From assembly GCA_023383015.1 (NCBI GenBank), contig JAHDXW010000017.1, forward strand, positions 1 to 64,000: a stretch of 64,000 nt of DNA, in the 5' to 3' direction. Both the position numbers and the translations under genes were made by a program. Within the stretch, counting starts at the first letter, position 1. Every line of letters starts with the position of its first letter. Under the pieces are notes generated by a model, which was not told the origin of the DNA, ran no database searches, and was given only the letters and a program-made list of their open reading frames with translations. Source of the DNA: Paracoccaceae bacterium. Lineage in GTDB: Bacteria; Pseudomonadota; Alphaproteobacteria; Rhodobacterales; Rhodobacteraceae. Below, piece after piece: positions 21,049-31,073 of the stretch.

Positions 21049-22980
21049 ATGCCCTGGAACGAGCTGACGACGGCCAAGCTGACGCGCGCCGGGCTCAACC
21101 TCATCGGCCAGGCGCTGTCGATCTTCGACCGCGACCTGCGGCTTGCGGTCTGTAACCGCCGCTACCAGGAGATGTTCGACTTCCCCGATTCCTTCGTCAC
21201 CCCGGGCGTCGGCTTCGAGGACACCATCCGCTTCCTCGTCAATCGCGGCGAGTACGGGCCGCAGGACGACCCCGCGGAGGCGGTGCGCTCGCGGGTGCAG
21301 GCGGCCCGCGCCTTCGTGCCGCACTACCTCGAGCGGATGCGGCCGAACGGCCGCTGGATCTCGGTCGAGGGGGCGCCGCTCGCCCAGGGCGGCTGGGTGA
21401 CGACCTACACCGACATCACCGAGATCAAGCTGCAGGAAAGCCTCCTGCGCGCCCGCTCCGAGGAGCTCTCGGGCCAGCTCCTCGCCCATGCCGAGCGGCT
21501 GGCCCAGGCCAACCGGGTGCTTGCCGCGACCAACGCCGCGCTCGAGGAGGCCAAGCGCGAGCTGACCGAGATGGAGGCGCGCACGCGGCTGACCGCCGAG
21601 ATGATGCCGGCCCACATCGCCCATGTCGACCGCAACCTCGTCTACACCTACTCCAACCGGCGGCTGTCGACCGTGCTGCCCGGGATGCCGGCCGAGATCG
21701 TCGGGCTGCACGCGCGCGACGCCATCGGCGACGAGGCGTTCGGACGAATCCTGCCATGGCTGCGGGCGGCGCTGGCCGGCGAGGCAAGCGTGCACGAGTT
21801 CTCCCACGAGGGAACCGGCCGGCGCATCCGCGCCGCGTTCACCCCCGGGCGTACCGGCGAGGGGCCGATCACCGGCGTCTACATCCTGTCCATGGACGTC
21901 ACCGAGGAGGCGCAGGCCCGCGCCGCGCTTGCGCAGACCCACAAGCGCGAGCTGGCCGCCCAGCTGACCAGCGGCCTGGCCCATGATTTCGCCAACCTGC
22001 TGACCATCATTCTCGGCCTGCAGGGCCGGCTGGCGCGTCTGCCCGGCCTGCCCGGCGAGGCGCGCGACTTCTCCCAGGCGACCGTCGCCGCCGCCCGCCG
22101 CGGCGGCGACCTGCTCGACCGCATCGCCCGCATCGCCGCCCCGCGCGAGCCGCGGCCGGTGCCGGTCGAGGTCGCGGCGCTGCTGGCCGAACTCGGCACC
22201 ATGGCCGCGCCGCTCCTGCCCGCCGCCACCCGCCTGGCGATCGATGCCGAGGCGATGCCCGGCGCCCTCATGCTCGATGCCGGCGCGGTCCAGGACATGC
22301 TCGTCAACCTGATCCTCAACGCCCGCGACGCTATCGGCCCGGCCGGCGGCACCATCGGCATCGTCGCCCGGCCGATCCGCGACACCTGGCTCGAGCTTGT
22401 CGTCGAGGACGACGGCCCGGGCTTTTCCGAGGCGGCGCTGCGCCACGCCTTCGACCCGTTCTTCACCACCAAGGGCGCCGCCGGCTCGGGCCTCGGCCTG
22501 TCGATGGTCTACGACGCCACCCGCAGCGCCGGCGGCACCGTCCGCGTCGCCAACCGCCCCGGCGGCGGGGCGCGGGTGACGCTGCGGCTGCCGCTCAGGC
22601 CGGCGCCCGCCGCCCTGCCCGCGCGCCTCGTGCTGCTCGTCGAGGACGACCCCGCGCTGCGCACCGAGGTGCGCGAGATGCTGACGCTCCTCGGCCACTC
22701 GGTGGTCGAGGCCGCCTCGGCCGACGAGGCGCTGGCGCTGGCCGAGGTGCCGGGGATCGACCTTGTGCTCTCCGACATCTCGCTCGCCGGCGGGGTCTCG
22801 GGGGTGGCGCTGATCGAGGCGCTTGCCGCCCGCGGCCACGGCGCCGCCCGGCTGATGATGACCTCGCTGCCCGCCGCCCACCCGCTGCACGCCCGCGCCC
22901 GGGCGCTCGCCCCCGTGCTGGCCAAGCCATTCGCCGAGGGCGAGCTTGCCCAGGCCCTTCTCTCCGGGGTGCCGCCATGA
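21049..22980 (+). CDS. Hybrid PAS-PAS sensor histidine kinase with C-terminal receiver
   Basis: The 643-residue soluble kinase has no membrane helix. An N-terminal PAS_7-type domain (1-125) opens with the family motif LNLIGQALSIFDRDLRLAVCN. A coiled linker (126-180) follows, then a second PAS domain (180-288). The HisKA helix GLAHDFANLLTIILG has the phosphorylated His312. The HATPase domain has N box NLILNARDAI (Asn424), VVEDDGPGFS and the FFTTKG...GSGLGLS lid. The receiver (526-643) has Asp576 in LVLSDISLA and Lys626. The ATG at 21049 begins the PAS domain. It overlaps the next gene by ATGA, so kinase and regulator are made together. The signal is unknown. Confidence 0.9.
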   Translation: MPWNELTTAKLTRAGLNLIGQALSIFDRDLRLAVCNRRYQEMFDFPDSFVTPGVGFEDTIRFLVNRGEYGPQDDPAEAVRSRVQAARAFVPHYLERMRPNGRWISVEGAPLAQGGWVTTYTDITEIKLQESLLRARSEELSGQLLAHAERLAQANRVLAATNAALEEAKRELTEMEARTRLTAEMMPAHIAHVDRNLVYTYSNRRLSTVLPGMPAEIVGLHARDAIGDEAFGRILPWLRAALAGEASVHEFSHEGTGRRIRAAFTPGRTGEGPITGVYILSMDVTEEAQARAALAQTHKRELAAQLTSGLAHDFANLLTIILGLQGRLARLPGLPGEARDFSQATVAAARRGGDLLDRIARIAAPREPRPVPVEVAALLAELGTMAAPLLPAATRLAIDAEAMPGALMLDAGAVQDMLVNLILNARDAIGPAGGTIGIVARPIRDTWLELVVEDDGPGFSEAALRHAFDPFFTTKGAAGSGLGLSMVYDATRSAGGTVRVANRPGGGARVTLRLPLRPAPAALPARLVLLVEDDPALRTEVREMLTLLGHSVVEAASADEALALAEVPGIDLVLSDISLAGGVSGVALIEALAARGHGAARLMMTSLPAAHPLHARARALAPVLAKPFAEGELAQALLSGVPP

Positions 22981-23693
22981 AGCCCGACGACGGCCGACCC
23001 CTCGTCGCCATCCTCGACGACGAGCCCGAGGTGCGCCGCCTGCTGGCCGAGGCGCTGGCCGAGGCCGGGTTCCGCACCCAGGGCTTCGGCCGCGCGGCCG
23101 AGTTCGAGGCCGCGATCCGCCGCTCCCCGCCCGACCTCTGCCTCGTCGATCTCGGCCTGCCGGACCGCGACGGGCTCGCCATCGTCCACCGACTCGCGCT
23201 GGAATCGGGGGCGGCGATCATCATCGTGTCGGGCCGCGCCCAGGTGGCCGACCGCGTCGCCGGCCTCGAGCTCGGCGCCGACGACTACATCATCAAGCCC
23301 TTCGATCCCGCCGAGCTGGTCGCCCGCGTCCGCGCCCGGCTGCGCCGGCCGCGTGCTGCCGAGCCGCGCGCGCCCCAGTCGGCCCGGTTCGACGGGTGGA
23401 CGGCGCGCTTCGACCGCTACGTGCTGATCGACGCCGCCGGCCGCGAGGTTTCCTTCAGCCAGGCCGAGGGCGAGGTACTGCGTCTGTTCCTGGAAAGCCC
23501 CCGGCGGCTGCTTACCCGCGCCCAGATGCAGGAGGCGCTGGGCGGCACCGCCGGGGACAGCTTCGACCGGGCGATCGACGTGCGCATCTCGCGGCTGCGC
23601 ACCAAGCTCGGCGAGGATCCGCGCAATCCGCGGCTGATCAAGACGATCTACGGCGCCGGCTACATCTTTCTCGGCAGCGTCGAGTGGGGCTGA
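22977..23693 (+). CDS. OmpR/PhoB-type response regulator
   Basis: This 238-residue regulator has a receiver domain with acidic pocket Asp14-Asp15, phospho-acceptor Asp58 (LCLVDLGLPDRDGL) and conserved Lys in DDYIIKPFDPAEL. The winged-helix DNA-binding domain holds RLFLESPRRLLTRAQMQEAL and FDRAIDVRISRLRTKLGEDPRNPRLIKTIYGAGY in the usual order. Its start overlaps the hybrid kinase stop (ATGA). With the kinase's own receiver this gives two phospho-Asp sites. The targets are unknown; the nearest divergent promoter is that of the AMP-ligase/liv operon. Confidence 0.93.
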   Translation: MKPDDGRPLVAILDDEPEVRRLLAEALAEAGFRTQGFGRAAEFEAAIRRSPPDLCLVDLGLPDRDGLAIVHRLALESGAAIIIVSGRAQVADRVAGLELGADDYIIKPFDPAELVARVRARLRRPRAAEPRAPQSARFDGWTARFDRYVLIDAAGREVSFSQAEGEVLRLFLESPRRLLTRAQMQEALGGTAGDSFDRAIDVRISRLRTKLGEDPRNPRLIKTIYGAGYIFLGSVEWG

Positions 23694-23739
23694 CCGCCTG
23701 CCCGCCCGGAAACCCGCCCGCGTCACCCCCGCACCCGCC

Positions 23740-24255
23740 TCAGCCCGCACCCGCCACCAGCACCCGCGCCGGAACCCCGACCGCCGTGGCGCCCGCGGGG
23801 ACATCGGCAATCACCACCGCATTGGCCCCGATCCGCGCATGCTCCCCGACCGTCACCCCGCCGAGGATGCGCGCCCCGGCGCCGATGTCGACATGCCCGG
23901 CGATCCGCGGCAGCCCCGGCCGCGGCCCCACGCCGATCGTCACCTGCTGGAAGATCAGGCAGTTGGGGCCAATCTCGGCGTCGGGATGGATGACGATGCC
24001 GTTGGGATGGGGCAACAGCAGCCCGCCGCCGATTCGCGTTCCGGGGTGGATCTCGGCCTGGGTGACGACCGACCAGAAGCGGTGATGCAGCGCCCACCAG
24101 CGCGCCGCCGCCCGTCCCGCCGGTCCGCCGCGCGCCCGCGCGGCGTCGATCCGGCGCAGCGCCCTCAGAAGCCGGCGCGGGGGATCCCACCAGCCGCGGG
24201 GTGCCTCGCGCGACCAGTCGGGCACGCTGGCGGACACGTCACACGCGCCGGTCAT
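23740..24255 (-). CDS. Serine acetyltransferase-like hexapeptide-repeat acyltransferase
   Basis: The 171-residue protein has a left-handed beta-helix of hexapeptide repeats (IHPGTRIGGGLLLPHPNGIVIHPDAEIGPNC, IGAGARILGGVTVGEHARIGANAVV) and the family features IVIHPDAEIG and QQVTIG. It resembles the catalytic half of CysE, which O-acetylates serine for cysteine synthesis. It is shorter than true CysE (about 260-270) and lacks most of the N-terminal alpha domain. Small homologues often acetylate sugars in polysaccharide synthesis, so the acceptor is uncertain. It is convergent with the regulator gene. Confidence 0.75.
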   Translation of the reverse strand: MTGACDVSASVPDWSREAPRGWWDPPRRLLRALRRIDAARARGGPAGRAAARWWALHHRFWSVVTQAEIHPGTRIGGGLLLPHPNGIVIHPDAEIGPNCLIFQQVTIGVGPRPGLPRIAGHVDIGAGARILGGVTVGEHARIGANAVVIADVPAGATAVGVPARVLVAGAG

Positions 24256-24399
24256 CGCCGGCCGGGGCGGCAGAAGGGTGTGGGGGCGGCCGGGGCCATG
24301 CGCATCGCGGCGCTCCGTCGGTTGGCGGCTGCGGCCGAGAATGCCGCAATCGGCGCCCGGCGCAACTGCCCTGCGGCGCCGCCGCCCCGCCCCTCCGCC

Positions 24400-24816
24400 T
24401 CAGCCGCGGGCGATCGGCACGCGCTTGGCGGCGGTCCCTGCGGCCGCGCGGCGCGGAACCGTGATCGTCAGCACCCCGTCCTTCAGCTCCGCCGCCACCT
24501 TCGCGTCATCGGCGTCCGCCGGCAGGCGGAAGCTGCGGCTGAAGGCACCGTACTGGCGCTCGCTGAAATACCAGGTGTCGCCCTTCTCCTCGCGGCTCGA
24601 GCGCTTCTCGCCCCTGACGGTGACGACACCGCCCTCCACCGCCAGGTGGATGTCCGCTTCCGCCACGCCGGGCAGTTCCAGCGCAATGCGATAGCCCTCC
24701 TCGCCGGAGGACGCCTCCGACGCCGGGGCCAGCCATTCGGCGATGCGCGTCCCGGCCACCCGGAAGGGTTCGAACAGCGTCGGCCAGAGGCCTCCGAAAC
24801 CCGATTTCTCGACCAT
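24400..24816 (-). CDS. Small heat-shock protein, Hsp20/alpha-crystallin family
   Basis: This 138-residue holdase chaperone has an alpha-crystallin domain from about residue 38: GYRIALELPGVAEADIHLAV, VTVRGEKRS, YGAFSRSFRLPADAD and GVLTITVPRR (the A-x-x-x-G-V-L motif as AELKDGVLTI). A short C-terminal tail follows. The ATG at 24816 has AAAGGAGGAGCGAG upstream; an ATG at 24861 would add 15 unrelated residues. It should bind unfolding proteins and hand them to DnaK/ClpB. No heat-shock element could be defined in the 151-bp divergent region. Confidence 0.93.
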   Translation of the reverse strand: MVEKSGFGGLWPTLFEPFRVAGTRIAEWLAPASEASSGEEGYRIALELPGVAEADIHLAVEGGVVTVRGEKRSSREEKGDTWYFSERQYGAFSRSFRLPADADDAKVAAELKDGVLTITVPRRAAAGTAAKRVPIARG

Positions 24817-24967
24817 CTCGCTCCTCCTTTCTTTACCCGATGCGGGCAAATTCAGCTTCATGCATGTCCGACGTGGGGATCGCCCCGGCGGCCTTCAAGC
24901 CCGCCGGCGCGGTTGCCGCAGCCGGCCCGTGCGGCTAGGCTTGCGGCCCCGGCGGAAGGAGGGTGCG

Positions 24968-25891
24968 ATGATCCTGTGCTGCGGCGAGGCGCTGATCGAC
25001 ATGCTGCCGCGCCGGACGGCGGCGGGCGAGGACGCCTTCGCCCCCTTCCCCGGCGGGTCGGTGTTCAACACCGCCGTCGCGCTCGGCCGTCTCGGCGCGC
25101 CGGCGGGGCTGCTGGCGGGGCTTTCGACCGATCTCTTCGGCGCCCGCCTCGCCGCCGCGGCGGCCGCATCGCGGGTCGACACCGGCCTCTGCCCCCGCTC
25201 GGCACGGCCAACCACGCTGGCATTCGTCGACCTGCACGACGGCCAGCCGCGCTATGCCTTCTACGACGAGGGTACCGCCGGCCGCATGCTCGACCCCGCG
25301 GCGCTGCCGGCGCTGCCCGATGGCGTCACGGCGCTGTTCTTCGGCGGCATCAGCCTTGCGTCCGAACCCTGCGGCGGCGCCTTCGAGGCACTCGCCCTGC
25401 GCGAGGCCGGCCGGCGGGTGATCATGCTCGACCCCAACATCCGCCCGGGCGCCGTTGCTGACCCGCCCGCCTACCGGGCGCGGCTGGCGCGGCTTCTCGC
25501 GGTTGCCGACATCGTCAAGCTTTCCGACGAGGACCTCGCCTGGCTCGAGGGTCCGGGCGAGGCCGGGGTGCAGGCCCGTGCCCTGCTCGACCGCGGGCCA
25601 CGCGTCGTCCTGCTTACCCGCGGGGCTGCCGGCGCGGCCGCCTACTGGCCCGGCGGGGTGGCCCACGCCCCCGCCCCCGCCGTTGCCGTGGCCGACGCCG
25701 TCGGCGCCGGCGACACCTTCGACGCCGGCGTGCTGGCCGGGCTTGCCGCCGCCGGCGCGCTCGACCGCGCCGCCCTTGCCGACCCGCGCGAATCCGTCCT
25801 GCGCCGGGCTCTCGCCCTCGGCGTCCGCGCCGCCGCGGTCACCGTCTCGCGGCCCGGCGCCAACCCGCCGTGGGCGGCGGAACTCGGCTGA
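24968..25891 (+). CDS. PfkB-family sugar kinase, fructokinase-like
   Basis: The 307-residue kinase has the N-terminal PfkB signature [27 protein letters not shown] and the C-terminal signature [19 protein letters not shown], which holds the catalytic-base Asp in GAGD. The opening [15 protein letters not shown] is typical of bacterial fructokinases. It should phosphorylate a ketose with ATP; fructose is the best guess, but no sugar transporter is adjacent. The stop overlaps the dtd start (TGATG), so the two are co-translated. Confidence 0.88.
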   Translation: MILCCGEALIDMLPRRTAAGEDAFAPFPGGSVFNTAVALGRLGAPAGLLAGLSTDLFGARLAAAAAASRVDTGLCPRSARPTTLAFVDLHDGQPRYAFYDEGTAGRMLDPAALPALPDGVTALFFGGISLASEPCGGAFEALALREAGRRVIMLDPNIRPGAVADPPAYRARLARLLAVADIVKLSDEDLAWLEGPGEAGVQARALLDRGPRVVLLTRGAAGAAAYWPGGVAHAPAPAVAVADAVGAGDTFDAGVLAGLAAAGALDRAALADPRESVLRRALALGVRAAAVTVSRPGANPPWAAELG

Positions 25892-26361
25892 TGCGGGCGC
25901 TCGTGCAGCGGGTCGCGCGCGCCGCCGTCCGCGTCGGCGGCGCCACCGTGGGCGAGATCGGCGAGGGGCTGCTGGTGCTCGTCTGCGCCATGGCCGGCGA
26001 CGGCGAGGCCGAGGCCGCGGCCCTCGCCGCCAGGGTGGCGCGGCTGCGCATCTTCCGCGACGAGGCCGGCAAAATGAACCGCGCCCTCCTCGACACCGGC
26101 GGGGCGGCGCTGGTGGTCAGCCAGTTCACGCTGGCCGCCGACACCAGCCGCGGCAACCGCCCGGGCTTCTCGGCGGCGGCCCCGCCCGAGGCGGGCGAGC
26201 GGCTCTACCTTGCCTTCGCGGCGGCGCTGGCGGCCCATGGCGTGGCGGTGGCCACCGGCCGCTTCGGTGCCGACATGGACGTGGAGCTTGTCAACCAGGG
26301 GCCGGTGACTATCTGGCTCGATACCGCTCAGCAGGGGCGGGCGAACAAGAGCGCCCAGTAG
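25891..26361 (+). CDS. dtd: D-aminoacyl-tRNA deacylase
   Basis: DTD removes D-amino acids mischarged to tRNA. The 156-residue protein carries both hallmark motifs: [17 protein letters not shown] (family S-Q-x-T-L) and GPVTIWLDT (the cross-subunit Gly-cisPro motif). It begins [13 protein letters not shown] as in the family; the ATG at 25891 overlaps the kinase stop as TGATG. Its last 34 bp overlap the convergent CAP-domain gene. Confidence 0.95.
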   Translation: MRALVQRVARAAVRVGGATVGEIGEGLLVLVCAMAGDGEAEAAALAARVARLRIFRDEAGKMNRALLDTGGAALVVSQFTLAADTSRGNRPGFSAAAPPEAGERLYLAFAAALAAHGVAVATGRFGADMDVELVNQGPVTIWLDTAQQGRANKSAQ

Positions 26362-26816
26362 ATCGGCCGGCTGGTCCGCGACTGCACGATCGCCGCCGTC
26401 CCCAGGTGCCGGGCATGTCCCGACAGGATGTTGGCGCGGTGCCCGGGCGAGGCCATCCAGTCGCGCATCACCCAGGGCACGTTGGTATGACCGAGCGCGA
26501 GGTTCTCGGCCGAGAAGCAAGCCTCGTAACCCTCGCGCCAGATGCGCTGCATCGGCGAGGAACCGTCGCGCCCGGTGTGCGAGAAGTAGCGGTACTGCAT
26601 CATGTCGCAGCTGTGCGCGCGGGCGGCGCCGTCGAGGATGGTGTCGGGGCGCAGCCGCGGCAGGCCCTCGGCCCGTCGCGCGCGGTTGACCGACACCAGC
26701 AGGTCGCGCTTGACCTTGGCAATCCCCGGCACGTCGTCGCAGGGGCGGACCTGCGCCGCCGCCGGCGCGGCCACGACCAGTGCCAGAAGCACCGCGAGCG
26801 TCCTGATCATCAGCAT
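26328..26816 (-). CDS. Secreted CAP/SCP-domain protein, first copy
   Basis: This 162-residue protein has a signal peptide (about 1-22 after MLMIRT) and a CAP domain with [16 protein letters not shown], the His-containing [34 protein letters not shown] and [15 protein letters not shown], the four conserved CAP cavity segments. Bacterial CAP proteins are secreted and mostly of unknown function. The ATG at 26816 has GGAGG upstream. Four Cys residues probably form disulfides. It is a paralogue of the next gene upstream and overlaps dtd tail to tail by 34 bp. Confidence 0.88.
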   Translation of the reverse strand: MLMIRTLAVLLALVVAAPAAAQVRPCDDVPGIAKVKRDLLVSVNRARRAEGLPRLRPDTILDGAARAHSCDMMQYRYFSHTGRDGSSPMQRIWREGYEACFSAENLALGHTNVPWVMRDWMASPGHRANILSGHARHLGTAAIVQSRTSRPIYWALLFARPC

Positions 26817-26958
26817 CCCGACCTCCGCTTCTTCCGCCGGCCGCGCCGGGCGCGCCCGTTCAGACAAGTTGATGCACGGGAAGGTTGTGGCAAGCAAATG
26901 GCACGCTCGCGCGACGCAATGAGGGCGATTTTCGGGCAGGCCGCGCGAATGCCAGCGA

Positions 26959-27462
26959 TCAGCAGGGGGTCGCGAAGACCGCGACCCAGCGCACCGGCCC
27001 CGATTGGCCGGCCGGGCGCACCGCCGCCGCACCCAGAATCCGGGCGCGGCGGTGGAGGATGTTGTCGCGATGGCTCTGCGAGCCCATCCAGGACGACACC
27101 GCCTGCCCGGGGTTCGACTGCCCGTAGGCGAGGTTCTCGGCCGAGAAGCAGGGCGTGAAGCCCGTCGCCTCGAGGCGGGTCGTCACCGAGGATCCGTCGC
27201 GGCCGGTATGCGAGAAGTAGTCGCGCTCGACCATGTCGCAGCCGTGGTTGCGCGCGGCCCGCGCGACGCGGGCGTTGACGCCCAGCTCCCGCAGCCCCTG
27301 GGCCGCCCGCTCGCGGTTGATCAGCGCGGCAAGTTCGCCGAGCACGCGCTCCGCACCGGGGACGTCCTCGCAGACCGCCCGCTGGGCGGTGGCGGGCGGG
27401 GCCGCGGCGATGGCGGCGGCAAGCGCGCATAACGCGGCGGCAACGGCCCGAACGGCACGCAT
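26959..27462 (-). CDS. Secreted CAP/SCP-domain protein, second copy
   Basis: This 167-residue paralogue of the adjacent gene has a signal peptide of about 27 residues and then [46 protein letters not shown] and WMGSQSHRDNILHRRA. The shared SHTGRDGSS and CFSAENLA blocks, and the shared C-terminal PC, show tandem duplication with considerable divergence. The ATG at 27462 begins the signal peptide. It lies 142 bp before the first copy on the same strand; no promoter is assigned. Confidence 0.88.
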   Translation of the reverse strand: MRAVRAVAAALCALAAAIAAAPPATAQRAVCEDVPGAERVLGELAALINRERAAQGLRELGVNARVARAARNHGCDMVERDYFSHTGRDGSSVTTRLEATGFTPCFSAENLAYGQSNPGQAVSSWMGSQSHRDNILHRRARILGAAAVRPAGQSGPVRWVAVFATPC

Positions 27463-27541
27463 GGCAGGTACTCCCCCGGGGGTGGACTGCGGCAAAGGGT
27501 AGCGACCCGCATCGCGCCCGGCAACCGGAAAGCTGAGTCGC

Positions 27542-28678
27542 CTATTCGTATCCCGTCATCTCCAGATATCCCCGCCCGGGGTGGCTGCCGGTCACCCGCA
27601 CCGGCCCCTCCCAGTAGGCAACAAGCGTCGCCATCCAGGCCTGCGGGTTGACCGCGGCCACCGTCACGTCCAGCCCGGTGGCGGGCAGTTCCAGCCGCCA
27701 GCGCACGGGCACCCGCCGCCCCGCCACCTCGGCCCGGTCCAGCGGCGTCAGCCGCAGCGCCCCCGGCGGCAGGGCCTCTGCCACCCCGTCGGGGCCGATC
27801 CAGGCGGCGGCGGTGTAGCCCGCCCCGCCGTCGCGCAGGCGGAAGCCCATCATCCGCTCGCCGCCGTCGAGATGCAGCGAGAACCAGTCCCAGCCGGTCT
27901 GGTCGGGAGCGAGCGGCTGGGACGACCATTCGCGGTCAAGCCAGGCCAGCCCGGTCACCGCGACCCGCCCCTCCGGCAGGTCAAGCCAGCCCTCCGCCCG
28001 GTAGAAGGGCTGCGAGTAGTAGCGGCTGGCCTGCCCGGCGGCCGACTTCACCGAATAGCCGCCATCGCCCTGTGCCACCAGGGGCCCGGCGGCCTCCAGC
28101 TTCAGGCGATAGGCGAACTCCATTCCCCGCGCCGCCACCACGACGCGCTCCAGCGCGTCCCTGCCGGGCGCCGGCGGGGCAGGAGCGGCCAGTTCCCAGT
28201 CGTCGATCCAGGCGCGGAAGGCCGGTGCCAGCTCCACCCCGGCCTGGCCCGTGCCGTCGCGGGCCAGCCGCTCGGCCACGAAATGGCGGTCGGGGGTGGT
28301 CAGCCCGGCGTGGCCCATCCACAGCTGCGGGCTCTGCCAGCCTTCGCCCCGGCCGGGGGCCAGCGCGGTGCGGAACAGGGTCCACTGCACGCCCAGGTCG
28401 CTGCCGTCCGGCCCCGTCAGCACCGCCGTCAGGTACCACCACTCGATGCGGAAATCCCAGTGCGGGCCGTGGTCGGCGGGAAAGTCGAACGGCCCCGGCG
28501 CCGGCAGGGCAAAGTCCCCGGCGGCACTGCCGAGGCCCGCAAATCCCTGCCCGCCCGCCGGCGCTGCCCCGAGAAGCACCGCTACCAGCACCGCCGCGGC
28601 CGGCCCGCCGCGGCCGGCGCGGTGGCCGCCCGGCGACGGCGGGGCAGAGGGCTGCGGGACGGGCGCACTAGCGCTCAT
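27542..28678 (-). CDS. AttH/CrtC-like lipocalin-fold secreted protein
   Basis: This 378-residue protein belongs to the AttH family (carotenoid 1,2-hydratase-like, 'predicted secreted hydrolase'). Family blocks are FPADHGPHWDFRIEWWYLTA, LGVQWTLFRTAL, QLWMGHAGLTTPD, GLAWLDREWSSQPL and GWDWFSLHLDGGERMMGFRLR. A signal-like hydrophobic stretch covers about 30-45. Its ATG at 28678 overlaps the stop of the FtsX-type permease gene by 11 bp. The order ATPase-permease-AttH matches the attE-attFG-attH arrangement first described in Agrobacterium, here with one large permease. The substrate or enzymatic activity is not known. Confidence 0.85.
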   Translation of the reverse strand: MSASAPVPQPSAPPSPGGHRAGRGGPAAAVLVAVLLGAAPAGGQGFAGLGSAAGDFALPAPGPFDFPADHGPHWDFRIEWWYLTAVLTGPDGSDLGVQWTLFRTALAPGRGEGWQSPQLWMGHAGLTTPDRHFVAERLARDGTGQAGVELAPAFRAWIDDWELAAPAPPAPGRDALERVVVAARGMEFAYRLKLEAAGPLVAQGDGGYSVKSAAGQASRYYSQPFYRAEGWLDLPEGRVAVTGLAWLDREWSSQPLAPDQTGWDWFSLHLDGGERMMGFRLRDGGAGYTAAAWIGPDGVAEALPPGALRLTPLDRAEVAGRRVPVRWRLELPATGLDVTVAAVNPQAWMATLVAYWEGPVRVTGSHPGRGYLEMTGYE

Positions 28679-31073
28679 TGGCGAACACCCCCAGCAGTTC
28701 GGCCGGCCGCAGACGCGCCAGCCGCCGCGCCGGCCCCGCCGCCGCCAGTCCCGCCGCTGCCAGCGCCATCGCCAGCAGCACCCCCCAGTCGGCCGGGAAC
28801 AGATGCATCGGCAGCCGCCAACCGAAGGCCTCGACATTGACCCGCGCCAGCAGCAGCCAGGCCAGCGCCAGCCCCAGCGGCAGCGCCGCCGCGAACACCA
28901 GCGCCGCCAGCATCAGCGCCCGCGCCAGTTCCAGCCGCGCCAGCCGCGCCCGCGTCAGCCCCAGCGCCCAGACCGGCGCAAGCTGCGGCAGCCTCATCCC
29001 CGCCAGCGTCACCAGGCTCGCCAGAAGCGCGACCCCGGCGACGCCAAGCGTCAGCACGTTCAGCGCCGCGGTCACGGCGAAGGTGCGCTCGAACAGGCCG
29101 AGCGAGAGCGCCTTGACCGCCGCCCTGTCGACGACCGCCCCCTCCTCGAGGCCGAAGCGCTCCGCAAGCCCGGCGGCCAGCTCCGCCGCCTTCGCCGGCG
29201 CCACCCGCACCGCCCAGCGCCGCCGCTCCACCTGCGGGTACAGTTCCGCCAGCCGGTCGGCGGCCAGCAGCACCTGCCCGACCGGGTTGCCGTAGTCGGC
29301 ATAGACCCCGGCGACCTCGACCCGCACGCCGCCCGGCAGTACCAGCGCGTCGCCCGGCGCCAGCCCGGCGCGGCGGGCCAGCTGCTCGCTGGCCATCACC
29401 GCCCGACCTGCCGCCACCCTGTCCCAGGCCCCCTGCATGGCCGCGATAAGCGGCCAGTGGTCGCGGTAGGTGGCATGGTCGGCCACGCCGTAGATCTCGC
29501 CCGGCAGCCCCGCCAGCGGCCCCTCGACGCTCCAGATCGGCAGCACCGCATCGACCTGCGGCGCCAGCCATTCCCGCACCTCGGCCGCCTCGGCGTCGTC
29601 GCGGGCGGTGACGTAGAGCTCTGACACCAGCCGCTGGTCCAGCCAGGCGGTGAAGGCCAGCCGGAAGCTCGACACCATCGTGCCGACACCGATGTTGGCC
29701 GCAAGGGCAAGCATGAGCGCCATCAGCGCCAGCGACAGGCCGGGAAGCTGCAGCCGGGTGTCGGCCAGGAACCAGCCCGCCACCGGCCCGCGCGCCGTCG
29801 GGGCCACCGCGGCCAGCGCCGCGGCCAGCACGCCCGGCAGCACCAGCGCCGCGCCCAGCAGCAGTGCGGCGACCGCCGCGAAGGCGGCCGGCAGCCCCGG
29901 AAGGGCGCCCGCACCGAGGGCAAGCGCAAGAAGCCCCGCCCCCGCCGCCGCCTGGCCGCCGATCAGCCGCGCCGAGGCGCGTGCCCAGGCGCGCGGCCGC
30001 GCCGCCGAAAGCACCGGCAGCCGGGCCAGCCGCACGAGGCCCGCCGCCGCCGCGACCAGCGTCCCGGCCACCGCCATCGCGAGCCCCGCCGCCCACCACT
30101 CGGCCCGCAGCGCAAGCCCGCCCGCCACCGCCGCGCCGTAGAGCCCGCGCAGCGTCGCCGCGACATCGGGCAGGAGCGCCCCGGCCAGGAGGTAGCCGAG
30201 CGCCACCCCCGCCAGCCCCGCCGCCAGCGCCATCGCCAGCAGTTCGGCCAGCGACAGCGCCACCAGCGTCGCGACCGGCATGCCCAGCGCCCGCAGCGTG
30301 CGGAAGGTCGCGCGCCGCTGCTCGAAGGCCAGCCCGACCGCGGCATGGACGATGAACAGCCCGACCACATAGGCAAACAGGCCGAAGGCGGTGAGGTTGA
30401 GATGGAAGCTGTCGGTCAGCCGCGCCAGGTCGCCCGCCGCCGCCGGCGTCTCCAGCCGCAGGCCCGGCGCCACCGCCTGCCACGCCGGCAGGCCGGCCGG
30501 CTGCTCGGGCCAGAGCAGCAGGCGCGACAGCTGCCCTTCGGCATCCAGAAGCCCCTGCACGATGCCGACATCTCCGACCACCACCCCCGGCGCCACGCCC
30601 TCGGCCGCCGCCACCGGCCCGGGCAGATGGGCCGCGGCGGCCGGGGCGGTTGCGGCATCGGCAAGGAAGCGGCCCGGCGGGGTGATGAAGCCCGCCAGCC
30701 CCCCCGCCTCGCCGGCCGGCAGGGCCAGCGCCCCCGGCGGGGCGGTCAGCGGGTCGATCCCGACCAGGCGAAGCCGCGCCGCCCCCGCCGGCATCCAGCC
30801 CTCGATCACCGGCGCCACCAGCCAGCCAGCCCGGCGCAGCGCCACGAAATCGGCCTCGTCGAGCCGCGCGCCCACCAGCGGGACCAGCCGCGCCAGCCGG
30901 TCCTGCGCCAGGAGCGCGGCGGCGCGGGCATAGCTTGACCGCGCCTCGACGTTGATCGCCTGCACCCCGGTCCAAAGCGCGGTGGCGAGCGCCAGCCCGG
31001 CCAGCGCCATTGCCAGCTGCAGCGGATGGCGCCGCCAGTGCCCGGCCAGCGCCGCAAGCCCCGCCCTCAGCAT
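28668..31073 (-). CDS. FtsX-like ABC transporter permease (MacB/LolCE type, fused AttFG-like)
   Basis: This 801-residue inner-membrane permease has two FtsX domains. There is one helix near residue 20, a large periplasmic domain, two blocks of three to four helices in the middle (about 235-475), a second periplasmic domain (about 480-640) and a final block of three helices. FtsX proteins of this type do not move substrate through a pore but transmit ATPase force to the periplasm or extract lipids and lipoproteins. Its ATG at 31073 overlaps the ATPase stop by 7 bp. With the ATPase and the AttH protein it forms a three-gene operon. Confidence 0.88.
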   Translation of the reverse strand: MLRAGLAALAGHWRRHPLQLAMALAGLALATALWTGVQAINVEARSSYARAAALLAQDRLARLVPLVGARLDEADFVALRRAGWLVAPVIEGWMPAGAARLRLVGIDPLTAPPGALALPAGEAGGLAGFITPPGRFLADAATAPAAAAHLPGPVAAAEGVAPGVVVGDVGIVQGLLDAEGQLSRLLLWPEQPAGLPAWQAVAPGLRLETPAAAGDLARLTDSFHLNLTAFGLFAYVVGLFIVHAAVGLAFEQRRATFRTLRALGMPVATLVALSLAELLAMALAAGLAGVALGYLLAGALLPDVAATLRGLYGAAVAGGLALRAEWWAAGLAMAVAGTLVAAAAGLVRLARLPVLSAARPRAWARASARLIGGQAAAGAGLLALALGAGALPGLPAAFAAVAALLLGAALVLPGVLAAALAAVAPTARGPVAGWFLADTRLQLPGLSLALMALMLALAANIGVGTMVSSFRLAFTAWLDQRLVSELYVTARDDAEAAEVREWLAPQVDAVLPIWSVEGPLAGLPGEIYGVADHATYRDHWPLIAAMQGAWDRVAAGRAVMASEQLARRAGLAPGDALVLPGGVRVEVAGVYADYGNPVGQVLLAADRLAELYPQVERRRWAVRVAPAKAAELAAGLAERFGLEEGAVVDRAAVKALSLGLFERTFAVTAALNVLTLGVAGVALLASLVTLAGMRLPQLAPVWALGLTRARLARLELARALMLAALVFAAALPLGLALAWLLLARVNVEAFGWRLPMHLFPADWGVLLAMALAAAGLAAAGPARRLARLRPAELLGVFANER

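Noticed and set aside
24817..24967. Heat-shock promoter or ROSE-type thermometer before hsp20
   Set aside because: The region is less GC-rich than average but I could not align a sigma-32 consensus or a thermometer fold with confidence.
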